A stretch of 64,000 nucleotides of DNA from Velamenicoccus sp964471325. GTDB lineage: Bacteria; Omnitrophota; Gorgyraeia; Velamenicoccales; Velamenicoccaceae. The position numbers and the translations under genes were made by a program. Each line of letters begins with the position of its first letter. Position 1 is the first letter of the stretch. Below, in pieces: positions 32,252 to 40,410 of the stretch. The DNA is taken from NCBI GenBank assembly GCA_964471325.1, contig CAYYFL010000007.1, forward strand, positions 36,842 to 100,841, in the 5' to 3' direction. Under the pieces are notes generated by a model. That model was not told the DNA's origin and ran no database searches. It was given only the letters and a program-made list of their open reading frames with translations.

Positions 32252-34329
32252 TTCGCGAGCGGCTTGAATTCGTCGAACCCGTGGTGCTGGGCATATGTCC
32301 GGTAGACGCCTTCGCATCTTTGATGGTAAGCACAGCGTTGGCAGCGCCGGCCTTTGGTTTTGTCCTTCAGGCGCTCATGTTTCGGGCTGATCCTGAAGTC
32401 ACGGCCTTTCTCGGCCGGATGCAGGCAGAGTTGTCTGCGTCCGGAAAGGCGCGGGCCTTCCAGCAGGTTGTTGCGCCAGGGCCGCGGCACATGACAATAA
32501 GGAAAGCCTTCGAGCACGACTTCCAGATTTTTTTCTTTTCGCGCCCATTGCAGCGCCCTCTTCAGATATGGCGAGACTTGCGTGTATGTCGGCACGACCT
32601 TGTCGAAGTACGCCCTGGCAAAGCCATGGGGGGTCAGAAAGACGAACCAGATGCCTTTGACCCCCAGGCGCTTGAGGAATTTTGCCGTCTCTTGCAGGTG
32701 GCGGTAATTGGCCCTTGTGATCATGATCTTGACGTAAAGGCCGCGGGAGACGGCAACCGCGTTGCGGATGCCGGCGACGGTTTCCCAGAAGCTGCCCGGG
32801 ACATTCGTGGTGACATCGTGCACCCTGGCTTTGTAATCCTGCAGATGAGTATAGATCACGGGGTGATAAGCGGCAAGCCGCTTGGCAAATTCTTTTTTAG
32901 CCATGAGGCGTCCGTTGGTCTGTATCTGGATCTTATAGCCCAGCCGGAAGGCGGACTCCATGAGGGAAAAGAAGTCTTCCCTGGCTGTCGGCTCTCCTCC
33001 TGAAAGGACCAGTTGGTCGTAACTGCGGCGATATGCGGCCAGCGCCTTTGTGAGGATCCCCAGGGATGTGAAGGTCCCGGGTTTGTTGTCGCCCGTGACG
33101 CAGAAAATACAACGATTGTTGCAGCGGTAGCCGACCCTGAAGAACAGGGTTCGGGGTTCTTTGTCCAGAATATGGCGGTAGACGGCTTCCACATCCGCGG
33201 CGTAAGAATGGATATCCTGGACACGGGCGCGAAAAGGAGACTTTAAGCGCGCGCGGCCCCTCCGGATCTTTCCGATGATGCGGTTGAGTTGCGCCAAAGA
33301 ACTATAGACGAAGGCGTTTCTGCCGGGGATGGTTTTTTCAAGGAGGCTCGGCTGACCGGGAATAATGACGGGTATCTTTTGATAGAGCGATTCCAAAAGC
33401 GACATGGGCCCGGTTTCGTCCCAAACCGACGGCACCAGGAGGTAGTCTATTTTTGAATAAAACTTTTCGGGGAGCTCGGCATAAGGAATATTCTCGATGA
33501 TTTCGATGTCCGGCCGATTCCCCATATTCTCCAGCTGCCGCAGGTTTTTTTGCGGTGCGCCTTTTGTCCAGAGGCCGAGAAGCATGCGGATGCCGTCGTT
33601 TTGTTTTATCAGATATTCGATCGTGTCCGACCCTTTGAGGGGCGTCCATATCCCTAAAAAGCCGAAAATGGGCTTTTTGTTTTGGCGTCTTGCGCGCGGA
33701 CGCCGCATGTGTACGCCATAAGGCAGGCAGACGATCTTGTCTGGGTCGGCGACGAGGGGGGCCAGCATTTCTTTTTGTATTTGCGATGGGCATATGATCG
33801 TATCGCACATGTCTATGATTTGGCGGATCTGGCTGCGGCGCGCGGCGTTAAATTCGGAAAGGGGCATATGATGGTAGTCTGCTAATCGTCGCGCATCAGA
33901 ACAGGAACAGGCCTCCGGGTCTGTTTTGCGGCATATCTTGCGGCCGTCATGGAATCTGCCGCCGACGCAAAACAAAGAGTGGTCGTGGAGCGTTACGACG
34001 ATGCGCGCGCCCAGGCCGGCCGCCACGGTCACGATGGGCCGCAATTTCGTTCCTGAAAAAAGATGAACATGGACGATGTCGGGCGGATCCGCCTTCAAGG
34101 CGTTGTCCAGGGCCAGGCGCAGGTGCTCGTCGTAGATGACATCATCGGCCGGGGAGCACCTGATGTGGATATGTCTCAAGTCTGTGCGTGAATGCAGGGT
34201 CGCTTGACCGTCGGAATTCACAGAGGTTTCCAGGGAGATATAGGTGATCCGGTGCCTGGCTTTCTGGAGGCGGACGAGTTCCCAGAAACACGGGTGGTAG
34301 AGGCTTGAGCTGATATGGGCGATGTGCAT
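32248..34329 (-). CDS. glycosyltransferase (GT-B) fused to a radical SAM domain
   Basis: A 693-residue two-domain protein. Residues 1-385 are a GT4-like glycosyltransferase: IAHISSSLYHP start, HVHLFSGTKLRP, a Rossmann KKPIFGFLGIWTPLKG and the donor-binding DETGPMSLLESLYQ with the E-x7-E pattern (305-313). Residues 393-693 are a radical SAM enzyme with C403, C407 and C410 (CNNRCIFC), LSGGEPTARED, IQIQTNGR and a terminal CQRCAYHQRCEG cluster, the same C-terminal type as the radical SAM protein at 59100-60041. The reading frame is continuous, so the fusion looks real. It may modify and glycosylate the same substrate. Confidence 0.88.
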   Translation of the reverse strand: MHIAHISSSLYHPCFWELVRLQKARHRITYISLETSVNSDGQATLHSRTDLRHIHIRCSPADDVIYDEHLRLALDNALKADPPDIVHVHLFSGTKLRPIVTVAAGLGARIVVTLHDHSLFCVGGRFHDGRKICRKTDPEACSCSDARRLADYHHMPLSEFNAARRSQIRQIIDMCDTIICPSQIQKEMLAPLVADPDKIVCLPYGVHMRRPRARRQNKKPIFGFLGIWTPLKGSDTIEYLIKQNDGIRMLLGLWTKGAPQKNLRQLENMGNRPDIEIIENIPYAELPEKFYSKIDYLLVPSVWDETGPMSLLESLYQKIPVIIPGQPSLLEKTIPGRNAFVYSSLAQLNRIIGKIRRGRARLKSPFRARVQDIHSYAADVEAVYRHILDKEPRTLFFRVGYRCNNRCIFCVTGDNKPGTFTSLGILTKALAAYRRSYDQLVLSGGEPTAREDFFSLMESAFRLGYKIQIQTNGRLMAKKEFAKRLAAYHPVIYTHLQDYKARVHDVTTNVPGSFWETVAGIRNAVAVSRGLYVKIMITRANYRHLQETAKFLKRLGVKGIWFVFLTPHGFARAYFDKVVPTYTQVSPYLKRALQWARKEKNLEVVLEGFPYCHVPRPWRNNLLEGPRLSGRRQLCLHPAEKGRDFRISPKHERLKDKTKGRRCQRCAYHQRCEGVYRTYAQHHGFDEFKPLAK

Positions 34330-34331
34330 GG

Positions 34332-35303
34332 CTATTGGAATGTGACCAGGAACGGATATTCCGGTGCGAAAACGTTGAGGGGGACCGAAATATTTTTCAG
34401 GACCTTCCCCCGGCGCAGGAGCGTCAGTTGCCTGCCGTGGAGCTTGAGGGCGCCGGCCCGCTCCAGGTCCTGGCCGTATTCATTGCGCGTCGCGTCATGA
34501 GAGACGAACGCCGCATGTTTATAACTCACGATATTGTTTTTCAGGGCGGCTCCGTCGAGCGCGTAGAATTTTCGTTCATAGAACACCAGAAATGTCTGCT
34601 TGAGGTAGGCGTCCATCTTGCGGACATATTCCGGCTCTTTTTTGAAAATTTCACGCCGCAGCCTGCCTGCCAGTTTGATGGTTGCCGGGCAATCGTAGCG
34701 GCATGGCATGTGATAGATATAGGAAAAGATCGTGTCTTTGAGCAAAGGGTTGCAGAGAAAAGACGGCTGGGTCCTCGTGTGGCGCCAGGCTTCATAAAGA
34801 TGGCTGTAACGGATCCAGTCGTTGTATTGCCTGAAAAATCTGATGCAGCAATCGGGATATCCCAGGACGTAGCCGTATTTGAGATGGTCGGCGCGGGGGG
34901 CGAAGATGACGCGGTTGTTGATGATGACGGGATACCACATGGCCCGTTTCAGCGTCTTCTTGTCTTTTGCCAGAAAGACGTGGACTTCTTCGTCCGTATC
35001 TGTCTCCAGCGGCAGGCCGTAGGCCGATGTCGTCGTGAGCCGGTCTTTGCCGATCACGGAATCCGGGACGTCATTTTTGTGCACATTGCGGAAAATGACG
35101 CTCTCCCGGACAAGGATACCGTATCGGCGGCAGGCCTTTTTGAATGCCTCGATCCTGTTTTTCCTGATCCAGTCATCCAGGAGGGGCTTGAAGCCCAGGA
35201 TGAGGGACATGTAAAGGCCCAACTGGAGGCCGTTGCCCTTGATCTCCATGAGGTCTGCGCAGAAAGATCTTGGTTTGTATTGTTCCAGCAGGGGATTATT
35301 CAT
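34332..35303 (-). CDS. DUF483-like Cys-motif protein
   Basis: A 323-residue soluble protein whose centre has VLGYPDCCIRFFRQYND near residue 148 and MPCRYDCPATIKLAGRL near 197, a pattern I associate with DUF483, a family of unknown function. The Cys pairs suggest a metal or cluster site. It is the first gene of the 35303-30726 operon, behind a good promoter at 35319-35347, and ends 2 bp before the glycosyltransferase-radical SAM fusion. The family assignment is from memory of the GYP-CC motif and is tentative; the gene itself is secure. Confidence 0.75.
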   Translation of the reverse strand: MNNPLLEQYKPRSFCADLMEIKGNGLQLGLYMSLILGFKPLLDDWIRKNRIEAFKKACRRYGILVRESVIFRNVHKNDVPDSVIGKDRLTTTSAYGLPLETDTDEEVHVFLAKDKKTLKRAMWYPVIINNRVIFAPRADHLKYGYVLGYPDCCIRFFRQYNDWIRYSHLYEAWRHTRTQPSFLCNPLLKDTIFSYIYHMPCRYDCPATIKLAGRLRREIFKKEPEYVRKMDAYLKQTFLVFYERKFYALDGAALKNNIVSYKHAAFVSHDATRNEYGQDLERAGALKLHGRQLTLLRRGKVLKNISVPLNVFAPEYPFLVTFQ

Positions 35304-35318
35304 GACAAGGTATCTTCT

Positions 35319-35347
35319 ATCTTATGGGAACGACGTCTCTTTTTCAA
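35319..35347 (-). promoter_or_regulatory. sigma-70 promoter, TTGAAA-17-TAAGAT
   Basis: On the minus strand the boxes TTGAAA (35347-35342) and TAAGAT (35324-35319) are 17 bp apart, just upstream of the DUF483-like gene (ATG at 35303). It would drive the operon down to 30726. Confidence 0.7.
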
Positions 35348-35410
35348 GCACCGGCGCGTTTTTCGCCGCTTTCCATCTGTTTATCGCATTCAAGCCGTCA
35401 GGATGATATA

Positions 35411-36154
35411 ATGATGCCCATGTCCAAGACCGATACGGATCTTTATAAGACCCGCTTGACGGGAATTTTTCGCAAGATCGTGGCGGACGCGCAGAGGCGC
35501 ACGGCTTCGGGCGCCCGGCTTTGCGTCCTGGCGACAGGCGGGCTGGATTCATCTCTTTTGGCCAGCCTGTTGAAACCTTTGCGCCCTCATCTCTATTTCG
35601 CTCTTGTTCGTGACGAGAGTCTCCGTTCTTACAATACGCGGTCTGTGCGCCGGTGCCGCGCGCTGGCCCGCCACCTGGGCCTGCAGTTTTCCGCCATTAC
35701 GGTCACGAAACGCGATTACGCAAAGGCCTACGTTTCCCTCCGGCCGACACTTCCCTTTGTTGCTCGTGAGAGGGATATCGCGGCCGTGGCTGTCTTTTTC
35801 CGCCTGATCGCGCAGCGCCAGAAGCATCCCTGCCTTTTATTGAGCGGGATGGGCGTGAACGAACTCTGCAGCCTGTCCGCCAGGCGCGCGCGCGCCTATT
35901 ATCGCAAAAAGGCCCTGGCCGAGATCAGGGTCCATCAAAAACTTGCGCGGGCGTGCGGCTTGTCTTTCCGGGCCCCTTGGCTTTCGCCTGATTCGGTCCG
36001 TTTTTTCACGTCCCTCCCGGCCGGGCTAAAAACGGACAAGGCGTTTTTTAAAAAAGTCATTGCCGACGCATCTCTTTTACCTCCAGATTTTGTCCGCCAA
36101 TCCTCCCGCCATTCGTCTGTCCCTTTTTCGTTTTTGAAGGGCCTTGACGGTTAA
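35411..36154 (+). CDS. stand-alone asparagine-synthase-like ATP pyrophosphatase
   Basis: A 247-residue protein resembling only the synthetase domain of asparagine synthase. The PP-loop is CVLATGGLDSSLLASLL near residues 37-53 (Thr replaces the first Ser of SGGLDSS), and LLSGMGVNELCSLSARRAR matches the LSG-G-DEL loop. No glutaminase domain is present, so it may use ammonia or another amine, or form a different amide or lactam. A TATAAT box ends at 35410, directly before the first ATG; the ATG at 35420 could be the true, nearly leaderless start. It ends 98 bp inside the convergent radical SAM gene. Confidence 0.8.
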   Translation: MMPMSKTDTDLYKTRLTGIFRKIVADAQRRTASGARLCVLATGGLDSSLLASLLKPLRPHLYFALVRDESLRSYNTRSVRRCRALARHLGLQFSAITVTKRDYAKAYVSLRPTLPFVARERDIAAVAVFFRLIAQRQKHPCLLLSGMGVNELCSLSARRARAYYRKKALAEIRVHQKLARACGLSFRAPWLSPDSVRFFTSLPAGLKTDKAFFKKVIADASLLPPDFVRQSSRHSSVPFSFLKGLDG

Positions 36155-37124
36155 CCCTCGTCATAAAATCAAAAAGCTCTTCAAAAGTCTTCCAGTCGAT
36201 GCCGGTTCTGCCGGTCAGGTCGTTGACGATCCTGAAGCTCGAGACGATATAGTCTCTGTAGGTCCGTTTTTTCTCTTTCCGGCCGAAGCGTTGATAGAGT
36301 TGTTTCAGCCTTGCCAGGATTTTCGTATTGAGATGCGGCTGCGGCGAGAACCGGATGAGCGAAAATTCCTTTTTGAGTTTTTCCGGAAGACAGAGGAAGG
36401 CATCCCCCGGTAAGAGATATCCTGGCGGATGCAGGCTGAGGTCCCAGCCGCTTTGCGGAGAGAAGCGTCTGGCATCGTCGTCATAGATCTTCGCAGGGTA
36501 GTTTTTTGCGATCCACGCATAATCCTGCTTGAATGTCCGGCGTCCGGCCTGGTCCCAGCCGGCAAAAGCTGCGGGCGTCACATCGATTTTGCCGAACGGC
36601 AGGCGGGTCAGAAAAAGAAAATTATTGCGGAACTGCGGCATTTCCTGCGGATGGACCGTCATGTTGCAGTTGACCGTCAGGCCTGCCAGCCGGCACAGCA
36701 GGAGCATCTCGACCAGGCGGGCGAAGGATGCGTTTGTGGTGCCTCTCCTCCATGCCAACGTGGTTGCCGGAAGGCCGTCGATGCCGATCTCCAGGCCGAC
36801 CTTGTTTGTCTTGAGAAAGGCGATCTTAGGCGCGTCCAAAAGCAGGCCGTTTGTCTGGAGGCCGATCTCGGATTTTGGCACAGCCGTTTTCAGGAAAGAA
36901 ATGACCCTTTTTGTTAACGTCCACGCCAGGAGAGGCTCGCCTCCGCTTAAGATGAAGCGGCGGGGACCCAGCCCTTCTTTTTCAAGCAAAAAGATGAATT
37001 TCCTGATTGTTTCCAGCGGCAAGGACCTGCCTTTTTTGTCCCGGAAATAGCAATACCTGCATGCGAGATTGCATCTTTCGGTGACGTAGAGAAAGATATG
37101 GGAAGGTTTAATGCCGTGCGACAT
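36057..37124 (-). CDS. radical SAM protein (group A, no SPASM cluster)
   Basis: 355 residues. The cluster motif is CNLACRYC near residues 19-26 in FLYVTERCNLACRYCYF, followed by ILSGGEPLLAW and EIGLQTNGLL. The later half has only scattered Cys, so a SPASM domain is absent. It is paralogous to the gene at 49550-50569: both share the unusual MTVHPQE and GKIDV-PA segments and IGIDG/EPGIDG. The ATG at 37124 gives the family start and overlaps the ligase gene by 17 bp. Its last 30 or so codons (K/G/R-rich) overlap the convergent plus-strand gene. Substrate unknown. Confidence 0.88.
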   Translation of the reverse strand: MSHGIKPSHIFLYVTERCNLACRYCYFRDKKGRSLPLETIRKFIFLLEKEGLGPRRFILSGGEPLLAWTLTKRVISFLKTAVPKSEIGLQTNGLLLDAPKIAFLKTNKVGLEIGIDGLPATTLAWRRGTTNASFARLVEMLLLCRLAGLTVNCNMTVHPQEMPQFRNNFLFLTRLPFGKIDVTPAAFAGWDQAGRRTFKQDYAWIAKNYPAKIYDDDARRFSPQSGWDLSLHPPGYLLPGDAFLCLPEKLKKEFSLIRFSPQPHLNTKILARLKQLYQRFGRKEKKRTYRDYIVSSFRIVNDLTGRTGIDWKTFEELFDFMTRVNRQGPSKTKKGQTNGGRIGGQNLEVKEMRRQ

Positions 37125-38277
37125 GTCCTCGCAGGTCCATGATATGGCGGTATTTGCCGGTTGATGTTTTGGGAACATGGCCGGAATGGAGACGTAGGGT
37201 CACCAGATGTGCTATGTGAAGGCGGGCGCCGAGTTCTTTGATGAGTCTTGCGCTTGCAGAAACATCTTTCTCGGGGATGTGCAGGGTGATGTTGTCCCTG
37301 AAGTCCCGCTTGTCTTTATCGATGATGCAGAAAAAGCGGGGATGTCCCAGGAGCCTCAGGATTGTCTCGGCCACGAGCCGGCGCGAAACGATCTTGCCTT
37401 CGATCAGGAGCGAATCTGCGTCCCGGCCGAGGACGCGGATGTATTTGGCGTTCCCTTTCTTGGTGATGTGGACGCGGTCGCCCAGGACGTAGCGGATGAA
37501 AGGCATGCAAGTGTTTTCCAGGTCTGTGACCACGATGCGCCCTTCTCCCAGTTCCGCCGTCCTGCCGTCTTCGCCCAGGATTTCAATGTAGAGGCCGTCT
37601 TCAAAGAGCCTCATGAATGCATCTTTCGGATCCTCGGCGATCGCAAATCCCGAGAATTCCATGGCGCCATAATGGTCAAAGATGCGCGTTCCCGATAATG
37701 CCCTCAGGCGGTCTTTGAACCATGGATACAACGGTTCTCCGTTAAGAATGCATGATCTTACCGAATGTTTTCGTTTCAAAACGGAGAAGATGTCGTAAAG
37801 TTGGTTGGTGTAGGAGTTGATAAACGCGGGTTTTAGCGATTTGATCAGCGCGATCGCCTCTTTTGTTTTTTCCGGGCTCGTGAGAGATCCCAAGGGGATC
37901 ACGCCGGCGCCCAGGGCCCTGAAGGCCTGTTCCATGATGCGGCCGCCGCTGTTGAGTTCATACGAACAGAGGTTCAGGCATAGGTTGCCCGGCTTCATCC
38001 CGCAGGATTTGTAAATTTTGACGAGACGGCGCAGGTGCGTCTGATAGCAATCCTTCGAATGCAGGATGTACATCTGTTTTCCCGACGAGCCGCTTGTCGC
38101 CGTCGCGTTGAAGGCTTCTCCGTTGGGGGGAAATCGGCGGATATCGTCACGCATCATGAGCGGCAGTTTCAGGAATTCACCGCATGACTTCAATGGGAGT
38201 CGCACCCTCCGGTATGGGTGGATGCGCGCGAAGCACGCCAGGAGATCGTTGATTTTTTTCAGGGTGACAATGTCCAT
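37108..38277 (-). CDS. PaaK/LuxE-like adenylate-forming ligase
   Basis: A 389-residue member of the ANL superfamily, nearest to the phenylacetate-CoA ligase and acyl-protein synthetase branch. Motifs: ATSGSSGKQMY (P-loop, about residues 58-68), FINSYTNQLYDIF, ILNGEPLYPW, IFDHYGAMEFSGF (A5) and FIRYVLGDRV (A7), ending in the small C-domain with a KTSTGKYRHIM lysine. It would activate a carboxylate as acyl-AMP. The start at 38277 overlaps the upstream radical SAM gene by 19 bp; longer forms would read through that gene. Its place among radical SAM enzymes points to activation of a peptide or acid intermediate. Confidence 0.85.
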   Translation of the reverse strand: MDIVTLKKINDLLACFARIHPYRRVRLPLKSCGEFLKLPLMMRDDIRRFPPNGEAFNATATSGSSGKQMYILHSKDCYQTHLRRLVKIYKSCGMKPGNLCLNLCSYELNSGGRIMEQAFRALGAGVIPLGSLTSPEKTKEAIALIKSLKPAFINSYTNQLYDIFSVLKRKHSVRSCILNGEPLYPWFKDRLRALSGTRIFDHYGAMEFSGFAIAEDPKDAFMRLFEDGLYIEILGEDGRTAELGEGRIVVTDLENTCMPFIRYVLGDRVHITKKGNAKYIRVLGRDADSLLIEGKIVSRRLVAETILRLLGHPRFFCIIDKDKRDFRDNITLHIPEKDVSASARLIKELGARLHIAHLVTLRLHSGHVPKTSTGKYRHIMDLRGHVARH

Positions 38278-39380
38278 GCGTATTGTTTTGAATAGTCTTG
38301 CCGGCGGCGGGAGGCGTCGCGTTTGTAGAGAAGCCGGAATGACTCCAGGGCGGTATTTTCCTGTAAAAGGAAGCATCCGCGGCATAATTGGTTGTACATT
38401 TTTTTCTGGAAAAATCCGGATGCCGCTTTGAGCCGTACGCGGTGATAGCGTGCCGACATCCACAGTTCCGCCAAGCCTTTGTCGTGGACATTGCCTATCT
38501 TGACGCTTTTCTGTGTTGAACAACAGGCGGTCACGTCGCCTCGCTCTGTCAGAAATGTCGCAAACCATCCCATGTGGCACGGTCCTGGTTTCCGGCGCTC
38601 CGCGCCGGCCGGCAGGAATTTTCCCGTTTCGGCATAATGGGCCGAAAGGTTGTTTTTGACGCGGCCCAGGCCCCCTTTTTGGTAGACGGCAAAAAGTAAT
38701 TTTTCCGCTTTTTTCATGAGGGGCGGTGTCAGGGCCAAAGGACTTGTCCTGTGTTCGACATGTTCACACTTGATCCGGAGCTCGTCGATCTTGACGCGCC
38801 GGGCAAGATCAATGACGGCCGGCAGAGTGTGATAGTTCAAGGCATGCAGGACGAAATTGAGCGAAGTCCTGGCCGAGCGCGATCTGGCGCGGCCCAGAAG
38901 TTCCATATTTTTTATCACCGTATCAAAATCGCCCAGATTTTTCGGCCGGTGGATCCTGAAGAAATCTTTTGCATTAGCGGCCGAGAGGCTGAATTTCACG
39001 GCGTGGATGCGATGGATGGTTTTCAACAGTTTATGCGGGAACAATCCGTTCGTCACCAGCGTGACTGCCAGTCCTTTCCTGCCGGCATGGTGAACAATGC
39101 TTTCGAAATCAGGATGCAGTGTTGGTTCTCCCTTGGCCGAGAAGCAGATATGGCTGACGTTGAGTTTCTGGCAATCATCAAAGACCCGGTCCAGCGTTTC
39201 CGCCTCCAGGCGTGTTTCTTTCGCCGGGACCTTGACGGCTGTTCCGTGATGCACGCAGAAGAGGCAGCTGAGGTTGCAGGTGTTGTTGAGGTGGCAAAAC
39301 AGGATCTTGGGGCCGCTGAAGATCTTGTGCCTGAGGGCCCCCATCAATCTCAGGGCGTCGTTATGCAAGGTGTCGGCCAT
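38259..39380 (-). CDS. radical SAM/SPASM-like protein (group B)
   Basis: 373 residues. CNLSCLFC (in LNNTCNLSCLFCVHHG) is the SAM-cluster motif, followed by FSAKGEPTLHPDFESIV, a variant of GGEP typical of this paralogous group, and LSAANAKDFF. The C-terminal half has a SPASM-like set: CHMGWFATF, ACCSTQKSVKIGNV, LAELWMSARYHRVR and CRGC. The same layout is found at 42372, 43565 and 45936, so these are local duplicates. It overlaps the U32-like gene by 20 bp and the ligase gene by 19 bp. The role is likely peptide or small-molecule modification; substrate unknown. Confidence 0.88.
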   Translation of the reverse strand: MADTLHNDALRLMGALRHKIFSGPKILFCHLNNTCNLSCLFCVHHGTAVKVPAKETRLEAETLDRVFDDCQKLNVSHICFSAKGEPTLHPDFESIVHHAGRKGLAVTLVTNGLFPHKLLKTIHRIHAVKFSLSAANAKDFFRIHRPKNLGDFDTVIKNMELLGRARSRSARTSLNFVLHALNYHTLPAVIDLARRVKIDELRIKCEHVEHRTSPLALTPPLMKKAEKLLFAVYQKGGLGRVKNNLSAHYAETGKFLPAGAERRKPGPCHMGWFATFLTERGDVTACCSTQKSVKIGNVHDKGLAELWMSARYHRVRLKAASGFFQKKMYNQLCRGCFLLQENTALESFRLLYKRDASRRRQDYSKQYAWTLSP

Positions 39381-40401
39381 AGTTTTTCTTTTTGAGGGCT
39401 TTGACGGCGACAAGCCGGCAATAATCGCACCCTTCACATTTCATGTCGCAACTCAGCAGTTTTTGCGCAAATGTGTCCGGGATGCTCTTGTTGTCGCAGA
39501 CGAAGGGGATGGCGCCTTTGTTGGGAGGCGTCAATTCAAAAAGGTCCCCGTCAAAAGAACGCTCGAAATAAGCTTTCAGCTTTTTGCGCAGGACAGGAGT
39601 GCGGTCCATGCGATAGGCAATTTTGATCACGTCGGCCAACTCCTTCTTTTCATAATAAGCCAGGTCTTCCGGCCGGATGAACGGCCGTTTGATCTCGTCC
39701 GTGATGTCCTCTTTTTTATATACGCAGTTTTTGACATCGATAAGATTTCCCAGGATATATCTCTTTTGAGGCGGGCGTTGTGCGGCCGGCCGCTGTTCAA
39801 GCATCTCTTTCAGTAACGGCCAGCTGGAATGACGCATGGAGTAGAAACAATTCATGTAGCAGCCATGGTTGGCCAGAAGTTTTACGGAGAAATTCTTGAG
39901 TTTGTTTTTATAATCCCTGATTTTTTCCAGTTCCTCTCCTTTGCGGTTGGTGGAGACGTCCAGGCAGAAATCCGTCACTCCCATTTTGAGGGCTTCTTTG
40001 ATTTTCTGGAGGCTGTCGATGTTCATGAATACGGACGTCTGGAGACGGATCCGCGGGAAGGCCTTTTTGAGAAATGGGACAATGGCGGGGTCTCCGACCG
40101 TGATGGATGTTAGTCCTTCTGTCTTGTTGAGGGAGTCGATGTAATGAAAGATGCTTTTGAGGTCGTCGGTGAACGCGATCCCCTTGTTCATCAAAAGGTT
40201 GGTTTTGACGTTATGCTTGCGGCACAGCGCCATCAATTCGAAGATCTCCCCTTCCTGGAATTTGTTCTGGTTCTGATAGGGGCTGGAGTGGTCATTGCGG
40301 CCGGCGCCGGCAAAATAGACTTCTGCCGCCTGGCCTGTTTTAAAGGCCCACGCCATGAGGGCCAGGTCTCCGTTGTATGGGATGGAGAATTTAATCTTCA
40401 T
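39361..40401 (-). CDS. U32-peptidase-like TIM-barrel protein, copy 2
   Basis: 346 residues, paralogous along its whole length to 31205-32251: MKIKFSIPYNGDLALMAWAF start, ITVGDPAIVPFLKKAFP, LANHGCYMNCFYSMRH near residue 173 and a terminal CDMKCEGCDYC cluster. The Cys residues probably bind a 4Fe-4S cluster as in UbiU/UbiV. Two diverged copies, each next to radical SAM genes, suggest two related modification modules. It starts 10 bp after the unknown gene at 40411 ends. Confidence 0.82.
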   Translation of the reverse strand: MKIKFSIPYNGDLALMAWAFKTGQAAEVYFAGAGRNDHSSPYQNQNKFQEGEIFELMALCRKHNVKTNLLMNKGIAFTDDLKSIFHYIDSLNKTEGLTSITVGDPAIVPFLKKAFPRIRLQTSVFMNIDSLQKIKEALKMGVTDFCLDVSTNRKGEELEKIRDYKNKLKNFSVKLLANHGCYMNCFYSMRHSSWPLLKEMLEQRPAAQRPPQKRYILGNLIDVKNCVYKKEDITDEIKRPFIRPEDLAYYEKKELADVIKIAYRMDRTPVLRKKLKAYFERSFDGDLFELTPPNKGAIPFVCDNKSIPDTFAQKLLSCDMKCEGCDYCRLVAVKALKKKNYGRHLA

Positions 40402-40410
40402 GAAGACTTC

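Noticed and set aside
35390..35420. Full promoter for the Asn-synthase-like gene
   Set aside because: A TATAAT box is present at 35405-35410, but no -35 box with suitable spacing was found.
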